Origin: UBA6623 sp965238125
GTDB taxonomy: Bacteria > Acidobacteriota > Terriglobia > Bryobacterales > UBA6623
Length of the DNA: 64,000 bases
Assembly (NCBI GenBank): GCA_965238125.1
Contig: OZ250179.1
Coordinates: forward strand, 3,410,001-3,474,000
Direction of reading: 5' to 3'
A program made the position numbers and the translations under genes. Below the pieces are notes generated by a model, which did no database searches, was not told the origin of the DNA, and saw nothing but the letters and a program-made list of their open reading frames with translations. Below, piece after piece: positions 35,673 through 45,234 of the stretch. Positions within the stretch are counted from its first letter, which is position 1. Every line of letters starts with the position of its first letter.

Positions 35673-36452
35673 CTACGACATCATAATCCCGCCGCAGATG
35701 TTGTAGGCCTGCCCGGTAATCATCCGAGCTTCGTCGCCGGCGAGATACACCGCCATCGGAGCAATGTCGTCGGGCTCGAGCCGTCCGCCAATCGGCGTCA
35801 GCGACTTTTCGTGCTCGGCCAAGTCCCGTCCCAGCCGCCGGGCGTCGTATTCGATGCGTTTGTCGTTCATCACGGTCTTGACCGGACCAGGACAGATGCA
35901 ATTCACCGTGATTCCTTGCGAGGCAACTTCGAGCGCGACCGATCGCATCAGCCCGAGAACCCCGTGCTTCGACGCCGTATAGGCCGCGCCGTGAAAAGCG
36001 GGCCGCCGCGAATTGATCGAGGCGACGGTGATGATGCGTCCCCAGCCGCGCTCGATCATCTTGGGAAGCACCGCCTTTGACAACAGATACGGCGCGGTCA
36101 AGTTGACGGCGATGCTCAGATCCCAGAAATCATCGTCGAAATCGACCACGGGCCTGGGGTCCGAGCTGCTCCCCACCCCCGAGTTGTTCACAAGGATTTC
36201 CACCGACCCCCAGACTTGCTCGATTCGACCGGCCAGCTGTTGGACCGCCGATCGCGCGGTCAAGTCGACTTCAAACGCCGCTGCTTCTCCTCCCGCCCTC
36301 TCGATCTCGGAAACAACCTTGTCCAATTCCGCACCCGTTCGCGCGGCGACCGCCACCTTAGCGCCTTCCCCAGCCATCGCCAAAGCAATGGCCCGGCCGA
36401 TGCCGCGGCCCGCGCCGGTAACAAGAGCGACTCGATTCTGTAACTTGCTCAC
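35673..36452 (-). CDS. Short-chain dehydrogenase/reductase
   Basis: 259 residues. A GTG start at 36452 (MSKLQNRVALVTGAG) with ggagga about 7 bases upstream is preferred over the longer open frame to 36989, which overlaps the divergent ThDP gene. TGAGRGIGRAIA binds NAD(P), NNSG replaces NNAG, and the active site has Ser in ASINSRR and YTASK. The C-terminus AGDEARMITGQAYNICGGIM is typical. Substrate unknown; possibly a polyol or hydroxyacid dehydrogenase. It is divergent from the exported ThDP enzyme and may share its regulation. Confidence 0.88.
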   Translation of the reverse strand: MSKLQNRVALVTGAGRGIGRAIALAMAGEGAKVAVAARTGAELDKVVSEIERAGGEAAAFEVDLTARSAVQQLAGRIEQVWGSVEILVNNSGVGSSSDPRPVVDFDDDFWDLSIAVNLTAPYLLSKAVLPKMIERGWGRIITVASINSRRPAFHGAAYTASKHGVLGLMRSVALEVASQGITVNCICPGPVKTVMNDKRIEYDARRLGRDLAEHEKSLTPIGGRLEPDDIAPMAVYLAGDEARMITGQAYNICGGIMMS

Positions 36453-36660
36453 GGATTCCTCCGCCGTCCCAGCCCGAGAATGATTCTCGCAAGATTGAAC
36501 CTCCGCGTGCCGGGTCACCCCCCGGACAGCACCCCGTAAATTTTCTAAACCGGCGGCCCACCCGGGCCCCCGCGCCGCGCTAGAATACTCGCAGCGGTTG
36601 CCGGCCGGGTCTCGGCAGGCAACCGCTGGAGCCGATCTTTCGCTAGAGGGAGAGTCCACC

Positions 36661-38577
36661 ATGAGACAACTTGTAGACCGTTTCTTGAGCAGCGAACTTT
36701 CGCGCCGAGGATTTGTCGAGCGCATGGCGGCGTTGGGGTTCACGGCGGCCGCCGCGCAGTCCGTATTGGCTCCGCTCGAAGCCTCCGAAAGCGCCGCTGT
36801 CGGCAGCGACGTTCCGGGCACGTCGACCGTGACCGGCACGGGCGGCGATACCGTCGTCGAGCAAATGCGCGCCGCCGGGGTGAAGTATCTATTCACCAAT
36901 CCCGGCTCTTTCGAAGTCGGCTTCTTCGACGCCTTCGTCGACCAACCCGACATGCAGCTCATCTCGGGCTTGCATGAGGGCGTTGTCATTTCGATGGCCG
37001 ACGGCTATCACCGTGTCAGCCAAAAGCCCGCTTTCATCAATCTCCACGTCATCGCGGGCACCGCCCAGGCCGCCGGGCAAATCTACAATGCCAGTCGCGA
37101 CGGCTCGGCGTTGGTCATCACCGCCGGCCTCAACGACAACGAGTTGTGGAGCGACGACACCGGCCTGGCGCCGCGTCCCGGCTTCGACCAGAAAGAAATC
37201 AACCGTCAGTTCACGAAAATTTCCTGGGAATCCCGCGACCCGCGCAGTCTCGCGTTGATGCTGCGCCGCGCCTTTAAAGTGGCCGCCACCGAACCGGGCG
37301 GGCCGGTCTACCTGGCCATGGCGCAACACGCTCTGGAATCGAAGAACGTCTCCTCGACCATCCTTCCCGCCGAGCGTTTTTTGTTTCGCAACCAGGTTCG
37401 GCCGTCGAAGAGCTCCGTCGAGCAAGCCGCGCGGTCGCTCGTCGAGGCGCGCAACCCGCTCATCATCGCCGGCGACGAAGTTTGGAAGTCCGGCGCGCAG
37501 GCCGAGATGGTCGCCTTCGCCGAGAAGCTGGGCGCGCCCGTTATGTCGGTGGCGCAAGGCTTCCAGAATTTCCCCTACCAGCATCCGCTCTATGCCGGGC
37601 GCTACAACCTGAAGTCTTCGGTCCTCGCCGACGGCGTCGATCTGATCGTCTCAATCGGAACTTTCGATTTCGGAGGACGGCTGGTCCCGAAAACCCCCGA
37701 GGCGCCCTACAGCGCACGCTTCGTCCGTGTCGGGATCAACACCTCCCACATGGGACGCAACTACCCGACCGACGTTGCCGTCGTCGGCGACGTCAAGGCA
37801 TCGCTGCTCGACCTCGACGCGGCGATTGACTCCCACGTCACCAAAGACCGTCTCGCCAAGATGGCCGGCCCGCGCGGAGAGAGAGCCCGCGGCGCGATCG
37901 CCGAAAATCGCCAGAAGGCCCGGGCAGCCGCCCACGCCAATCGCGGCCGCGGCCCGATGCACGCCGACGAGCTGGGCAAAATCATGGCCGGCGCCATCGA
38001 CCCCGACGCCATCGTCGTCACCGAAAACCTGACCTCGAAACGCGATTTCTTCAACTTCGGGTATCGCGAAGACCAGCACATGCTCGTCGCCAACACCGGC
38101 AATTCGCTCGGATGGGGCGTCGGCGCGGCCACCGGTGCGAAACTCGCCGAACCCAACCGCCAAGTGCTTTGCACCATCGGCGACGGCTCGGTGATGTATA
38201 GCGCTTCGGGCTTTTGGTCCCAAGTGCGCTACGGAGTGCCGGTGTTGACCGTGGTTTCGAACAACCACAACTACCAAACCGTTCGGGGCGCCTACTACCG
38301 CTACAAGGGGAAGATGGCCGCGAGCGGACACTACGCCGGCATGTATCTGGGCGACCCCGAAATCGACTTCACCGCCCTGGCGGCGAGTCAAGGCGTCAAG
38401 GGAGAAAAAACGGAAACCGGCGAAGAGCTCAAAGCGGCGTTGAAAAGAGGCATCCAAGCCACCCGCGACGGCAAGCCCTATCTCATCGACGCCATCATCG
38501 ACCGTCACGGCGGCGGCGCCGAATCGACCTGGCACCAAAAGTACAGCCTGGCCGACGAGCGCAAACGCAACGTCTAA
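36661..38577 (+). CDS. Tat-exported thiamine diphosphate-dependent enzyme
   Basis: 638 residues, ATG at 36661 behind agagggagag. The N-terminus has a twin-arginine signal (SELSRRGFVE, R15-R16, then a hydrophobic run AALGFTAAAAQ). The rest is an acetolactate synthase/benzoylformate decarboxylase-type fold: N-terminal PYR domain with the catalytic Glu in SGLHEGVVI (Glu106), a central domain, and a C-terminal PP domain with GDGSVMYS near residue 507 and SNNHNY for Mg-ThDP. Cytoplasmic relatives make or cleave 2-ketoacids; export of a folded ThDP enzyme is unusual. Substrate unknown. Confidence 0.85.
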   Translation: MRQLVDRFLSSELSRRGFVERMAALGFTAAAAQSVLAPLEASESAAVGSDVPGTSTVTGTGGDTVVEQMRAAGVKYLFTNPGSFEVGFFDAFVDQPDMQLISGLHEGVVISMADGYHRVSQKPAFINLHVIAGTAQAAGQIYNASRDGSALVITAGLNDNELWSDDTGLAPRPGFDQKEINRQFTKISWESRDPRSLALMLRRAFKVAATEPGGPVYLAMAQHALESKNVSSTILPAERFLFRNQVRPSKSSVEQAARSLVEARNPLIIAGDEVWKSGAQAEMVAFAEKLGAPVMSVAQGFQNFPYQHPLYAGRYNLKSSVLADGVDLIVSIGTFDFGGRLVPKTPEAPYSARFVRVGINTSHMGRNYPTDVAVVGDVKASLLDLDAAIDSHVTKDRLAKMAGPRGERARGAIAENRQKARAAAHANRGRGPMHADELGKIMAGAIDPDAIVVTENLTSKRDFFNFGYREDQHMLVANTGNSLGWGVGAATGAKLAEPNRQVLCTIGDGSVMYSASGFWSQVRYGVPVLTVVSNNHNYQTVRGAYYRYKGKMAASGHYAGMYLGDPEIDFTALAASQGVKGEKTETGEELKAALKRGIQATRDGKPYLIDAIIDRHGGGAESTWHQKYSLADERKRNV

Positions 38578-38649
38578 CGAAAGTTCCCGCTCAAAAGGGC
38601 GATGTGCCGTATCGGCTTAAAGCGGAGTGTCGCGGGGCGAAAGGGGGAC

Positions 38650-38950
38650 TCCTCCGAAAATCCTCTTTCAAGCGTACGACGGATTACGGTATAGACCCGG
38701 AAATCACAAATCGAGGCAGCCGCGAAGCGGCGACGGGAGCCATAGCTCCGGGCTTCAGCCCGGGGTCCCCGCCGAAAATCACGACAAGCCCCGGATGGGG
38801 CGTAGGAGCAATCCCCCGATGCAACCCGGCCAACAGGTACGTTCACCCCCCCTGCCGACGCCTGACACTTCCACCCCTCCTTGGCCTGTATGCCGGTCTC
38901 ACCCGCATTTTCATGGCGGCATTATGAATCCGCGAGTTCGTAGAAACGGA
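38650..38950 (+). repeat. Long interspersed repeat, copy 2 (about 301 bp)
   Basis: High-identity partner of 24164-24465 in the same orientation, from tcctccgaaaa to tagaaacgga. It again follows the stop of a plus-strand gene. The palindrome here is CTCCGGGCTTCAGCCCGGGG, one base changed. No transposase gene or terminal inverted repeat is visible. Confidence 0.85.
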
Positions 38951-39007
38951 TGGGGCCCTTCTTTCGCGTAGTCGGACTTCACCACGACCTACAGGCAAGG
39001 GATGAAA

Positions 39008-39520
39008 ACGGGTTCGCCGAACTATAAGCCGGTTTCTGTTCCCCGGCCGAAGCCGGAGCGGCAGCCATTCATCTAGATCCGCCGTTGCCGACGGACTCGA
39101 GCGACCTACCCGGAACTACGGCCGTCCTCACGAACCCCAGCAGCTTGAGAAATCGAAACCGAAACCAGATGTCGACCCCGATCGCGGATCGCTCCCTAGC
39201 GCGAACTTCCGCTGCATTTCCAAAGACGCTGGGGTCCGATCGGCCGGCCGGGTGTCGCGGCGGGTCGCCGCTGGTTCCCTATTTGGTCTTGCTCCGCGTG
39301 GGGTTTACCCTGCCGCCCGAATTACTCCGGACGCGGTGCGCTCTTACCGCACCATTTCACCCTTACCGCGCCCCAAGGCACGGCGGTATATTTTCTGCGG
39401 CACTTTCCGTAAACCGCCTTTGAGAGCGGCCCCCCGGCCGTTAGCCGGCACGCTACCCTGTGGAGACCGGACTTTCCTCCCCGTCCCGAAGAACGCGGCG
39501 GCTGCCCGTCCGACGAACCC
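39008..39520 (-). ncRNA. rnpB: RNase P RNA, bacterial type A
   Basis: Read on the minus strand, the landmarks of bacterial RNase P RNA appear in order: gaggaaagtccg near the 5' end (about 39483), gtgccggctaacggccggg, gaaagtgccgcagaaaatat, ggtaagggtgaaatggtgcg, gtaagagcgcaccgc, accaaatagggaacc, and near the 3' end tagatgaatggc. The termini pair as helix P1: GGGTTCGTCGGAC at 39508-39520 with its partner at 39010-39022. About 510 nt is on the long side. The RNA is the catalytic part of the enzyme that trims tRNA 5' leaders. Confidence 0.95.
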
Positions 39521-39526
39521 GACCTG

Positions 39527-39532
39527 ATTGTA
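39527..39532 (-). promoter_or_regulatory. Candidate -10 box of rnpB
   Basis: On the minus strand TACAAT lies 6 bases upstream of the inferred RNA 5' end (39520), a suitable distance for a sigma-70 -10 element. No convincing -35 TTGACA is found at 17 bases. Confidence 0.5.
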
Positions 39533-39628
39533 GCATCGAGATCAGCGGCTGCCCGGCCTGTTTCCCGTCGGGTCCCGGCGCCGTCACTACGCTAAGATGA
39601 TGGGTCTTTTCCCCAGCAGGAGTCCCCC

Positions 39629-41314
39629 ATGTCGAATCCGCTGAAACACGCCAGCAGCACCATCACCGACGGCCGTGACCGCGCCCCGGCGCGCTCCATG
39701 TTCAAGGCCATCGGATTTACCGACGACGACCTCGCCAAACCGATCGTCGGTATCGCCAACACTTGGATCGAAACGATGCCCTGCAACTTCAACCTGCGCG
39801 ATTTGGCCGTCAAGGTCAAGGAAGGCGTTCGAGCCGCCGGCGGCACGCCGATGGAGTTCAACACGATCGCTATTAGCGACGGCATCACGATGGGCACCGA
39901 GGGCATGAAGGCCTCGTTGGTGAGCCGCGAGCTCATCGCCGATTCGATGGAACTCGCCGGCCGCGGCTACATGTTCGACGCCATGATCGCTCTCGTCGCC
40001 TGCGATAAGACGATCCCCGGCGGGGCGATGGCGCTGGCTCGGCTCAACATCCCCTCCGTGCTGCTCTATGGCGGAACGATCATGCCGGGCCGCTTTCAGG
40101 GCCGCGACGTCACGATCCAAGACGTCTTTGAGGCCGTCGGACGCCACGCCGCCGGCAAGATGACCGACGAGGAGTTGCGCGAACTCGAAGACGTAGCCTG
40201 CCCCGGCGCCGGAGCTTGCGGAGGCCAGTACACCGCCAACACGATGGCCACCGTCATGGAAATCATCGGCCTGTCGCCGATGGGCAGCGCGAGCGTCCCG
40301 GCGACCGACGAGCGCAAGAACGACATCGGCTACGAGGCCGGGCGGATCGTCATGGACGCCCTGCGCGCGAACCTCCGGCCCAGCGACATACTCACCCGCA
40401 AGGCGTTTGAAAACGCGATTGCCAGCGTCGCGGCCACCGGCGGTTCGACCAACGCCGTGTTGCATCTGCTGGCCGTCGCGCGCGACGCCGGCGTCGAACT
40501 CTCCATCGACGATTTCGATGAGATCAGCCGCCGCACTCCCCTGCTCGTCGACCTCAAGCCCGGCGGAAAATACGTGGCCGCCGATGTGGACCGCGCGGGC
40601 GGCATCCAACTCATCGCCAAGCGTTTGGTCGAGGGAGGTTACGCCGACGGCTCGCAGCAAACCGTGATCGGCAAGACGCTCGCCGACGCCTCCGCCGACG
40701 CGACCGAAAGCGAGGGGCAGGACGTCATCCACGCGGTCTCGGACCCCATCAAGTCCACCGGCGGCCTCGTGATTTTGAAGGGGAATCTCGCCCCCGACGG
40801 CTGCGTCCTGAAGGTCGCCGGCCACGAGCGCAGCCAACATCGCGGCCCCGCGCGCGTCTTCGACACGGAAGAAGACGCCATGAAGGCCGTGACCGGCAAA
40901 CAAATCAACCCCGGCGATGTGATGGTTATTCGCTACGAAGGCCCGGCGGGCGGACCCGGCATGCGCGAAATGCTCGGCGTAACCGCCGCCATTGTCGGCG
41001 AAGGCCTGGGTGAAAGCGTGGCTCTGATGACCGACGGCCGGTTCAGCGGAGCCACCCGCGGCGTGATGATCGGCCACGTCGCGCCGGAAGCGTTTCGAGG
41101 CGGTCCGATCGCCGCCGTCCAAGACGGCGACACGATCGTCATCGATGTCGATGAGCGCCGACTCGACGTGGAACTCGACGACGCGGCCATCGCCGAGCGT
41201 CTGGCCGGCTGGAAAGCGCCCGCAAACCGCTATGCTTCGGGCGTCTTCGCCAAATACGCGGCACTAGTTTCCTCGGCGGCCCTAGGCGCCGTAACCCAAC
41301 CCGACAGCTGGTAG
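39629..41314 (+). CDS. ilvD: Dihydroxy-acid dehydratase
   Basis: 561 residues, full length. It dehydrates 2,3-dihydroxy-isovalerate and -methylvalerate in valine, leucine and isoleucine synthesis. Fe-S cysteines are Cys52 (ETMPCNF), Cys125 (VACDKTIPGG) and Cys197 (GAGACGGQYTANTM), the IlvD pattern that in this length class binds a [2Fe-2S] cluster. The C-terminus carries GRFSGATRG. ATG at 39629 follows caggag. No other ilv gene is nearby, so it is a stand-alone locus between rnpB and a regulator. Confidence 0.96.
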   Translation: MSNPLKHASSTITDGRDRAPARSMFKAIGFTDDDLAKPIVGIANTWIETMPCNFNLRDLAVKVKEGVRAAGGTPMEFNTIAISDGITMGTEGMKASLVSRELIADSMELAGRGYMFDAMIALVACDKTIPGGAMALARLNIPSVLLYGGTIMPGRFQGRDVTIQDVFEAVGRHAAGKMTDEELRELEDVACPGAGACGGQYTANTMATVMEIIGLSPMGSASVPATDERKNDIGYEAGRIVMDALRANLRPSDILTRKAFENAIASVAATGGSTNAVLHLLAVARDAGVELSIDDFDEISRRTPLLVDLKPGGKYVAADVDRAGGIQLIAKRLVEGGYADGSQQTVIGKTLADASADATESEGQDVIHAVSDPIKSTGGLVILKGNLAPDGCVLKVAGHERSQHRGPARVFDTEEDAMKAVTGKQINPGDVMVIRYEGPAGGPGMREMLGVTAAIVGEGLGESVALMTDGRFSGATRGVMIGHVAPEAFRGGPIAAVQDGDTIVIDVDERRLDVELDDAAIAERLAGWKAPANRYASGVFAKYAALVSSAALGAVTQPDSW

Positions 41315-41340
41315 CCCGTCGAAAACAACTAGCCCGTGAG

Positions 41341-41467
41341 ATCAGAAACGGCTGTAGCCGCGGAGCGGCGACGGGAGCCCTAGCCCCGGGCTTCAAGCCC
41401 GGGGTCCCCACCAAATATCACGATAAGCCCCGGATGGGGCGCGGGAGCGAGCGTGCGATGCAACCCC
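41341..41467 (+). repeat. Short relative of the long interspersed repeat
   Basis: Contains the block gtagccgcggagcggcgacg, the palindrome CCCCGGGCTTCAAGCCCGGGG and aagccccggatggggcg, as in the middle of copies 1 and 2, but lacks their outer ~100 bases. It lies between the convergent ilvD and HD-GYP genes, where the palindrome could also act as a terminator. Confidence 0.7.
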
Positions 41468-41489
41468 CGCGGTGTTTCGACCAGCGCCA

Positions 41490-42527
41490 CTACTCCGCCG
41501 TGTCGGGAAACCGTCGCCGACTCTCTTCCAGCCTGTCGACCGCGATGCGCTCGAACACCAAAACCAAGTCGGGGTCGAACTGCGTTCCCCGCATCCGGCG
41601 GATCTCCGCGCGGGCAGCGTCGAAGTCGCGCCTGCGGCGGTAAGGGCGATCGGAAGCGATCGCGTCGAGTGTGTCGATGATACTGAAGACTCGCGCTCCG
41701 AGCGGTATGGATTTGCCGGCAAGCTTTCGCGGATACCCTTCGCCGTCGAAGCGTTCATGATGCGACAGCACGAGTTGCGACTCTTCGGCCAACGCGGGAA
41801 ACCAGGCAAGCAGCCGATGTCCGATCTGAGGATGCGTGCGAATCACTTGCCACTCCTCTTCGTTCAGCGCGGCGGGCTTCATCAAGACATTGTGTGGGAT
41901 ACCGATCTTGCCGATGTCGTGCAGCAAGGCCCCCAACTCAAGGTGGTCGAGCTGCTCCCCTTCCAAACCGCAGTATTGGGCGAAAAGACGGCTGTAGGAG
42001 GCCACGCGTTTGGAATGTTGCAGGGTCTCAAACCGCTTGAAGCCGAGCTTGCCGAATAGCCCCCGCAACAGCCCCGACGCCGGTCCCCGCCGGGCGTCGA
42101 TGTAATGCCGTAACGCTTCCAGTACGTTGCTTTCCCGCTCGATCCGATCGGCTTGCAGACATTTTTGGACAAGCGGCAGCACATCGCCGGGCGGAACAGG
42201 CTTTCGCAGCAAGTCATCCGCGCCCGCCCGCACCGCTTCGATCGCCAACCCCAGTTCATGAAGATGCGAGAGCAGAATCACCGGAAATTGCGGATCCAGG
42301 GACTTCACCTCGCGAAGCAACTCGATGCCGCCCATGCCCGACGGATGCGAATCGGTGACCAGCAGATCAGCCGGCCCGCCGCTTTGGCTCAGGTAGGATA
42401 ACGCCGCCAGACTCTGACTGAAACACGCGCAGTCATAGCCCTCTTCCCGCAGAACGTCCGCCAAATCCTCTCGAGCGCCGTCGTCCTCGTCAACAAGCAC
42501 GACGGTTGTATTTTCCTTGAGATCCAC
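41490..42527 (-). CDS. Response regulator with HD-GYP domain
   Basis: 345 residues, GTG start at 42527. The N-terminal receiver domain (about 8-125) has the acidic pair DEDD, phospho-acceptor Asp59 (LLVTDSHPSG) and Lys109. The C-terminal HD-GYP domain has H203-D204 in LLHDIGKIGIP, HP at 232-233, HH at 256-257 and the signature RFDGEGYP (259-266), all metal and substrate residues for hydrolysis of cyclic di-GMP. No histidine kinase is adjacent, so its partner is elsewhere. Probably controls motility or biofilm by lowering c-di-GMP. Confidence 0.92.
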   Translation of the reverse strand: MDLKENTTVVLVDEDDGAREDLADVLREEGYDCACFSQSLAALSYLSQSGGPADLLVTDSHPSGMGGIELLREVKSLDPQFPVILLSHLHELGLAIEAVRAGADDLLRKPVPPGDVLPLVQKCLQADRIERESNVLEALRHYIDARRGPASGLLRGLFGKLGFKRFETLQHSKRVASYSRLFAQYCGLEGEQLDHLELGALLHDIGKIGIPHNVLMKPAALNEEEWQVIRTHPQIGHRLLAWFPALAEESQLVLSHHERFDGEGYPRKLAGKSIPLGARVFSIIDTLDAIASDRPYRRRRDFDAARAEIRRMRGTQFDPDLVLVFERIAVDRLEESRRRFPDTAE

Positions 42528-42639
42528 AAACGTGTCGGCGGTGTCTTCTTACTAATCGTCACCGCCGCCCGGCGCGTTATAGGTATAGGAGTAAGAATCG
42601 TGAAGAGGCAAAGAATTGGCTCGGCGAAAACCTTCGCCC

Positions 42640-43890
42640 TCAACCCGCGATCAGCCCGGCGATACAAGCCGTCATGAAATTCGCCATCGTACCCGCCAAC
42701 ATCGCGCGCAGCCCCAGTTTCGCCAACTCATGACGCCGCTCGGGAATCAGCGACCCGATGCCGCCTACTTGAATCCCGATCGAGCCGAAGTTCGCGAATC
42801 CGCATAACGCGTAACTCGCGATCAGAGCCGACTTCGGGTCCAGCGCATCGCGAATCGGACCAAGCTGAGCGTAGGCCACGAATTCGTTCAGCACCATCCG
42901 CGTCCCCAGCAGATTCCCGATCGCCGGGGCGTCCTTCCACGGCACCCCCAACAACCAGGCCGCCGGAGCGAAGAGGGTCCCCAGGAAGCTCTCGAGGCTC
43001 GACGGCATGAAGCTCAGGCCCGGCAATTCGGCCAGCGCGCTCAGCAAGGCGTTCGAAACCGCGATCAGACCGATGAAGGCGATCAGCATCGCGCCGACAT
43101 TTAACGCCAGATAGAGCCCTTCGCTCGTTCCGCGGGCGGCGGCGTCGATGACATTGACGTCGTCTTGCTTGTCGCTGTCGGGAACGCGGCCCAGCGTCTC
43201 GGGCGTTTCCGTTTCGGGCACGATCATCTTAGCCAGTAGGATGCAAGCCGGCGCGGTCATCACAACCGCCGTCAGCAGGTGTTCCGCCGGCACGCCGCCA
43301 ATCCGCACGTAAGCAATCAGCAACGCTCCCGAGATCGTCGCCATCCCCCCGGTCATCACCGTCATCAGCTCCGAACGCGTCAGACGACTCAGATAGGGAC
43401 GAATCGTCAGTGGAGCCTCGGATTGGCCCATGAAGATGTTCGCGGCCACATTCAACGATTCCGCCCCGCTCGCTCCCATCACGCGCTGCATCACGACGGC
43501 GATACTCTTCACGACGAACTGCATGATGTGCAGGTGATAGAGCACCGCGAACAGCGCCGAAATAAACAGAATCAAGGGCAGGATCTGAAACGCGAAGACC
43601 GTCCCGGCGGGACCGTCCGATTTCGCCAATTCGCCAAAGACGAAGACGCTGCCTTGCTCGGCGTAGGTCATCGTGCGATGGACGACTCCCCCGACGGCGC
43701 GAAACACCGCCGCGAACGGCGTTTTGAGGACGAGGAAAGCCAGCAGGAGTTGCAACCCCAGCCCCCAAGCGATCAAGCGGGGCCGGATGGCTTTGCGGTC
43801 AAGCGAGAGAGCGTAGGCCGCGCCGAGCAGAAAGATGAGCCCCACAACTCCCATAGCCGGTCGCTGCTCCAGTCCAACCAAAAAGGTCAC
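42640..43890 (-). CDS. nupC: Concentrative nucleoside transporter (NupC/CNT family)
   Basis: 416 residues with about nine to ten hydrophobic helices. Family landmarks: NIFMGQSEAPLTIRPYL (the G-Q-S-E-A-P substrate motif), LTRSELMTVMTGGMATISG, and GNLLGTRMVLNEFVAYAQL (the N-E-F motif). CNT proteins import nucleosides with Na+ or H+. It begins 30 bases after the stop of the pyrimidine-nucleoside phosphorylase gene, so the two form an uptake-and-salvage operon. A later ATG (MGVVGL) is an alternative start. Confidence 0.93.
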   Translation of the reverse strand: MTFLVGLEQRPAMGVVGLIFLLGAAYALSLDRKAIRPRLIAWGLGLQLLLAFLVLKTPFAAVFRAVGGVVHRTMTYAEQGSVFVFGELAKSDGPAGTVFAFQILPLILFISALFAVLYHLHIMQFVVKSIAVVMQRVMGASGAESLNVAANIFMGQSEAPLTIRPYLSRLTRSELMTVMTGGMATISGALLIAYVRIGGVPAEHLLTAVVMTAPACILLAKMIVPETETPETLGRVPDSDKQDDVNVIDAAARGTSEGLYLALNVGAMLIAFIGLIAVSNALLSALAELPGLSFMPSSLESFLGTLFAPAAWLLGVPWKDAPAIGNLLGTRMVLNEFVAYAQLGPIRDALDPKSALIASYALCGFANFGSIGIQVGGIGSLIPERRHELAKLGLRAMLAGTMANFMTACIAGLIAG

Positions 43891-43920
43891 GGCCCGGCGG
43901 AACGGTGGCGGACCGAGCGG

Positions 43921-45234
43921 CTACTGTACCAGATCAAGCGCCAGCTCGCGAGGCTCGGGTTGAACGGCTGAAAGTCGGAAAGCGTCTTCGACAAGCTGGA
44001 CGGCTTCCTGGACGTTGGCCTCGTCGGTGTAGTACAGCGCGCAGAGTCGCGAGCCCTCGACCACCTGATCGCCGACCTTGCATTGCAGAACAACGCCGAC
44101 CGCATGATCGATTTCGTCGTCCATGTTGTCGCGTCCCGCGCCCAGCATCGAAGCGGCTTGGCCGATGTCGTCGGCATGGATGCGGCTGATGAAGCCCGCG
44201 CGCGGCGACGAGATAATTTGCTCGCCGGTGGCATTAGGCAGTCGTTGGAAGTCGGTCAAGACCTCGGCGTCTCCGCCTTGGGCCGTGATGGCCGCGCTGA
44301 ACTTCGCCAACGCCGAGCCGTCGGCAAGCAGTTGCTGCGCTTGATCGCGGGCGCTGTCGATCGATCGAGTCGGCTCGCCGAGGAAAATCATGCGCGCGGC
44401 CACTTCCGTCGACAGACCCACCAAGTCGGGCGGGCCTTCGTTCCGTAGCGCTTGGGCCGCTTCCATCACTTCCAGCGCGTTACCGATCGTAAACCCAAGC
44501 GGTTCGTTCATGTCGGTCAACAGCGCTTGTACGCTGATGTTCATGCGGCGGCCGATACCGATCATCAGTTGCGCCAGGCGTCGCGCTTCGGTGCGTCCGG
44601 CAATCAGTGCTCCGCGGCCGACCTTGACGTCGAGCACCAACCCGTCGAGCCCCTCGGCCAGCTTCTTCGACATAATCGAAGAAGCGATCAAGGCGAGCGA
44701 ATCCACCGTCGCCGTGGCGTCGCGAAGTGCATAGAGCTTCTTGTCGACGGGCGCAATCTCGTTGCTTTGTCCCGCGTACACCAGTCCGTGTTCGCTGACT
44801 TGCCGCTGGAATTCGACCGGGCTTAGGGTGGTCCGCAGCCCGGGGATCGACTCCAACTTATCCAGAGTGCCGCCGGTGTGGCCCAAGCCCCGTCCGGAAA
44901 TCATCGGTACCGCGATGCCCGCCGCCGCCGCGATGGGCGCCGCCACCAAACTAACCTTGTCGCCGACTCCGCCGGTGGAGTGCTTATCGACCTTGGGACG
45001 ATCGATGCCGCTGAGGTCGAGTCGCTCACCGCACTTGAGCATCGCCGACGTGAGCGCGGTGGCTTCGTCATCCGTGAATTCCGTGCAGCAACCCGCCATC
45101 AGGAAGGCCGCCATCTGGTATTCCTTGACCTCGCCGCGCGCGTAGGAACTCACCAGGCGTTCGTAGTCCTCAAAGGATAGTTCTTCGCCGTCGCGTTTGC
45201 GCCGGATGAGATCGACAATTCGCTCCATAGACAT
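43921..45234 (-). CDS. pdp: Pyrimidine-nucleoside (thymidine) phosphorylase
   Basis: 437 residues. N-terminal helical domain, then KHSTGGVGDKVSL (phosphate loop), MISGRGLGHTGGTLDKLES (family signature), and SSIMSKKLAEGLDGLVLDVKVG. It splits thymidine, uridine or deoxyuridine with phosphate into base and pentose-1-phosphate. Length and C-terminal domain match DeoA/Pdp rather than the longer archaeal AMP phosphorylase. The nucleoside transporter gene follows in the same operon. ATG at 45228 is an alternative to 45234. Confidence 0.94.
   Translation of the reverse strand: MSMERIVDLIRRKRDGEELSFEDYERLVSSYARGEVKEYQMAAFLMAGCCTEFTDDEATALTSAMLKCGERLDLSGIDRPKVDKHSTGGVGDKVSLVAAPIAAAAGIAVPMISGRGLGHTGGTLDKLESIPGLRTTLSPVEFQRQVSEHGLVYAGQSNEIAPVDKKLYALRDATATVDSLALIASSIMSKKLAEGLDGLVLDVKVGRGALIAGRTEARRLAQLMIGIGRRMNISVQALLTDMNEPLGFTIGNALEVMEAAQALRNEGPPDLVGLSTEVAARMIFLGEPTRSIDSARDQAQQLLADGSALAKFSAAITAQGGDAEVLTDFQRLPNATGEQIISSPRAGFISRIHADDIGQAASMLGAGRDNMDDEIDHAVGVVLQCKVGDQVVEGSRLCALYYTDEANVQEAVQLVEDAFRLSAVQPEPRELALDLVQ

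Noticed and set aside
36453..36989. N-terminal extension of the SDR to 36989
   Set aside because: It overlaps the start and signal peptide of the divergent ThDP enzyme gene; the GTG at 36452 has a good ribosome site directly before the NAD-binding motif.
38965..39527. Short plus-strand frames between the long repeat and ilvD
   Set aside because: They cover the antisense strand of the RNase P RNA and have no coding features.
39587..41122. 511-codon minus-strand frame opposite ilvD
   Set aside because: ilvD is unambiguous on the plus strand; the antisense frame is His/Ala/Gly-rich and has no family features.
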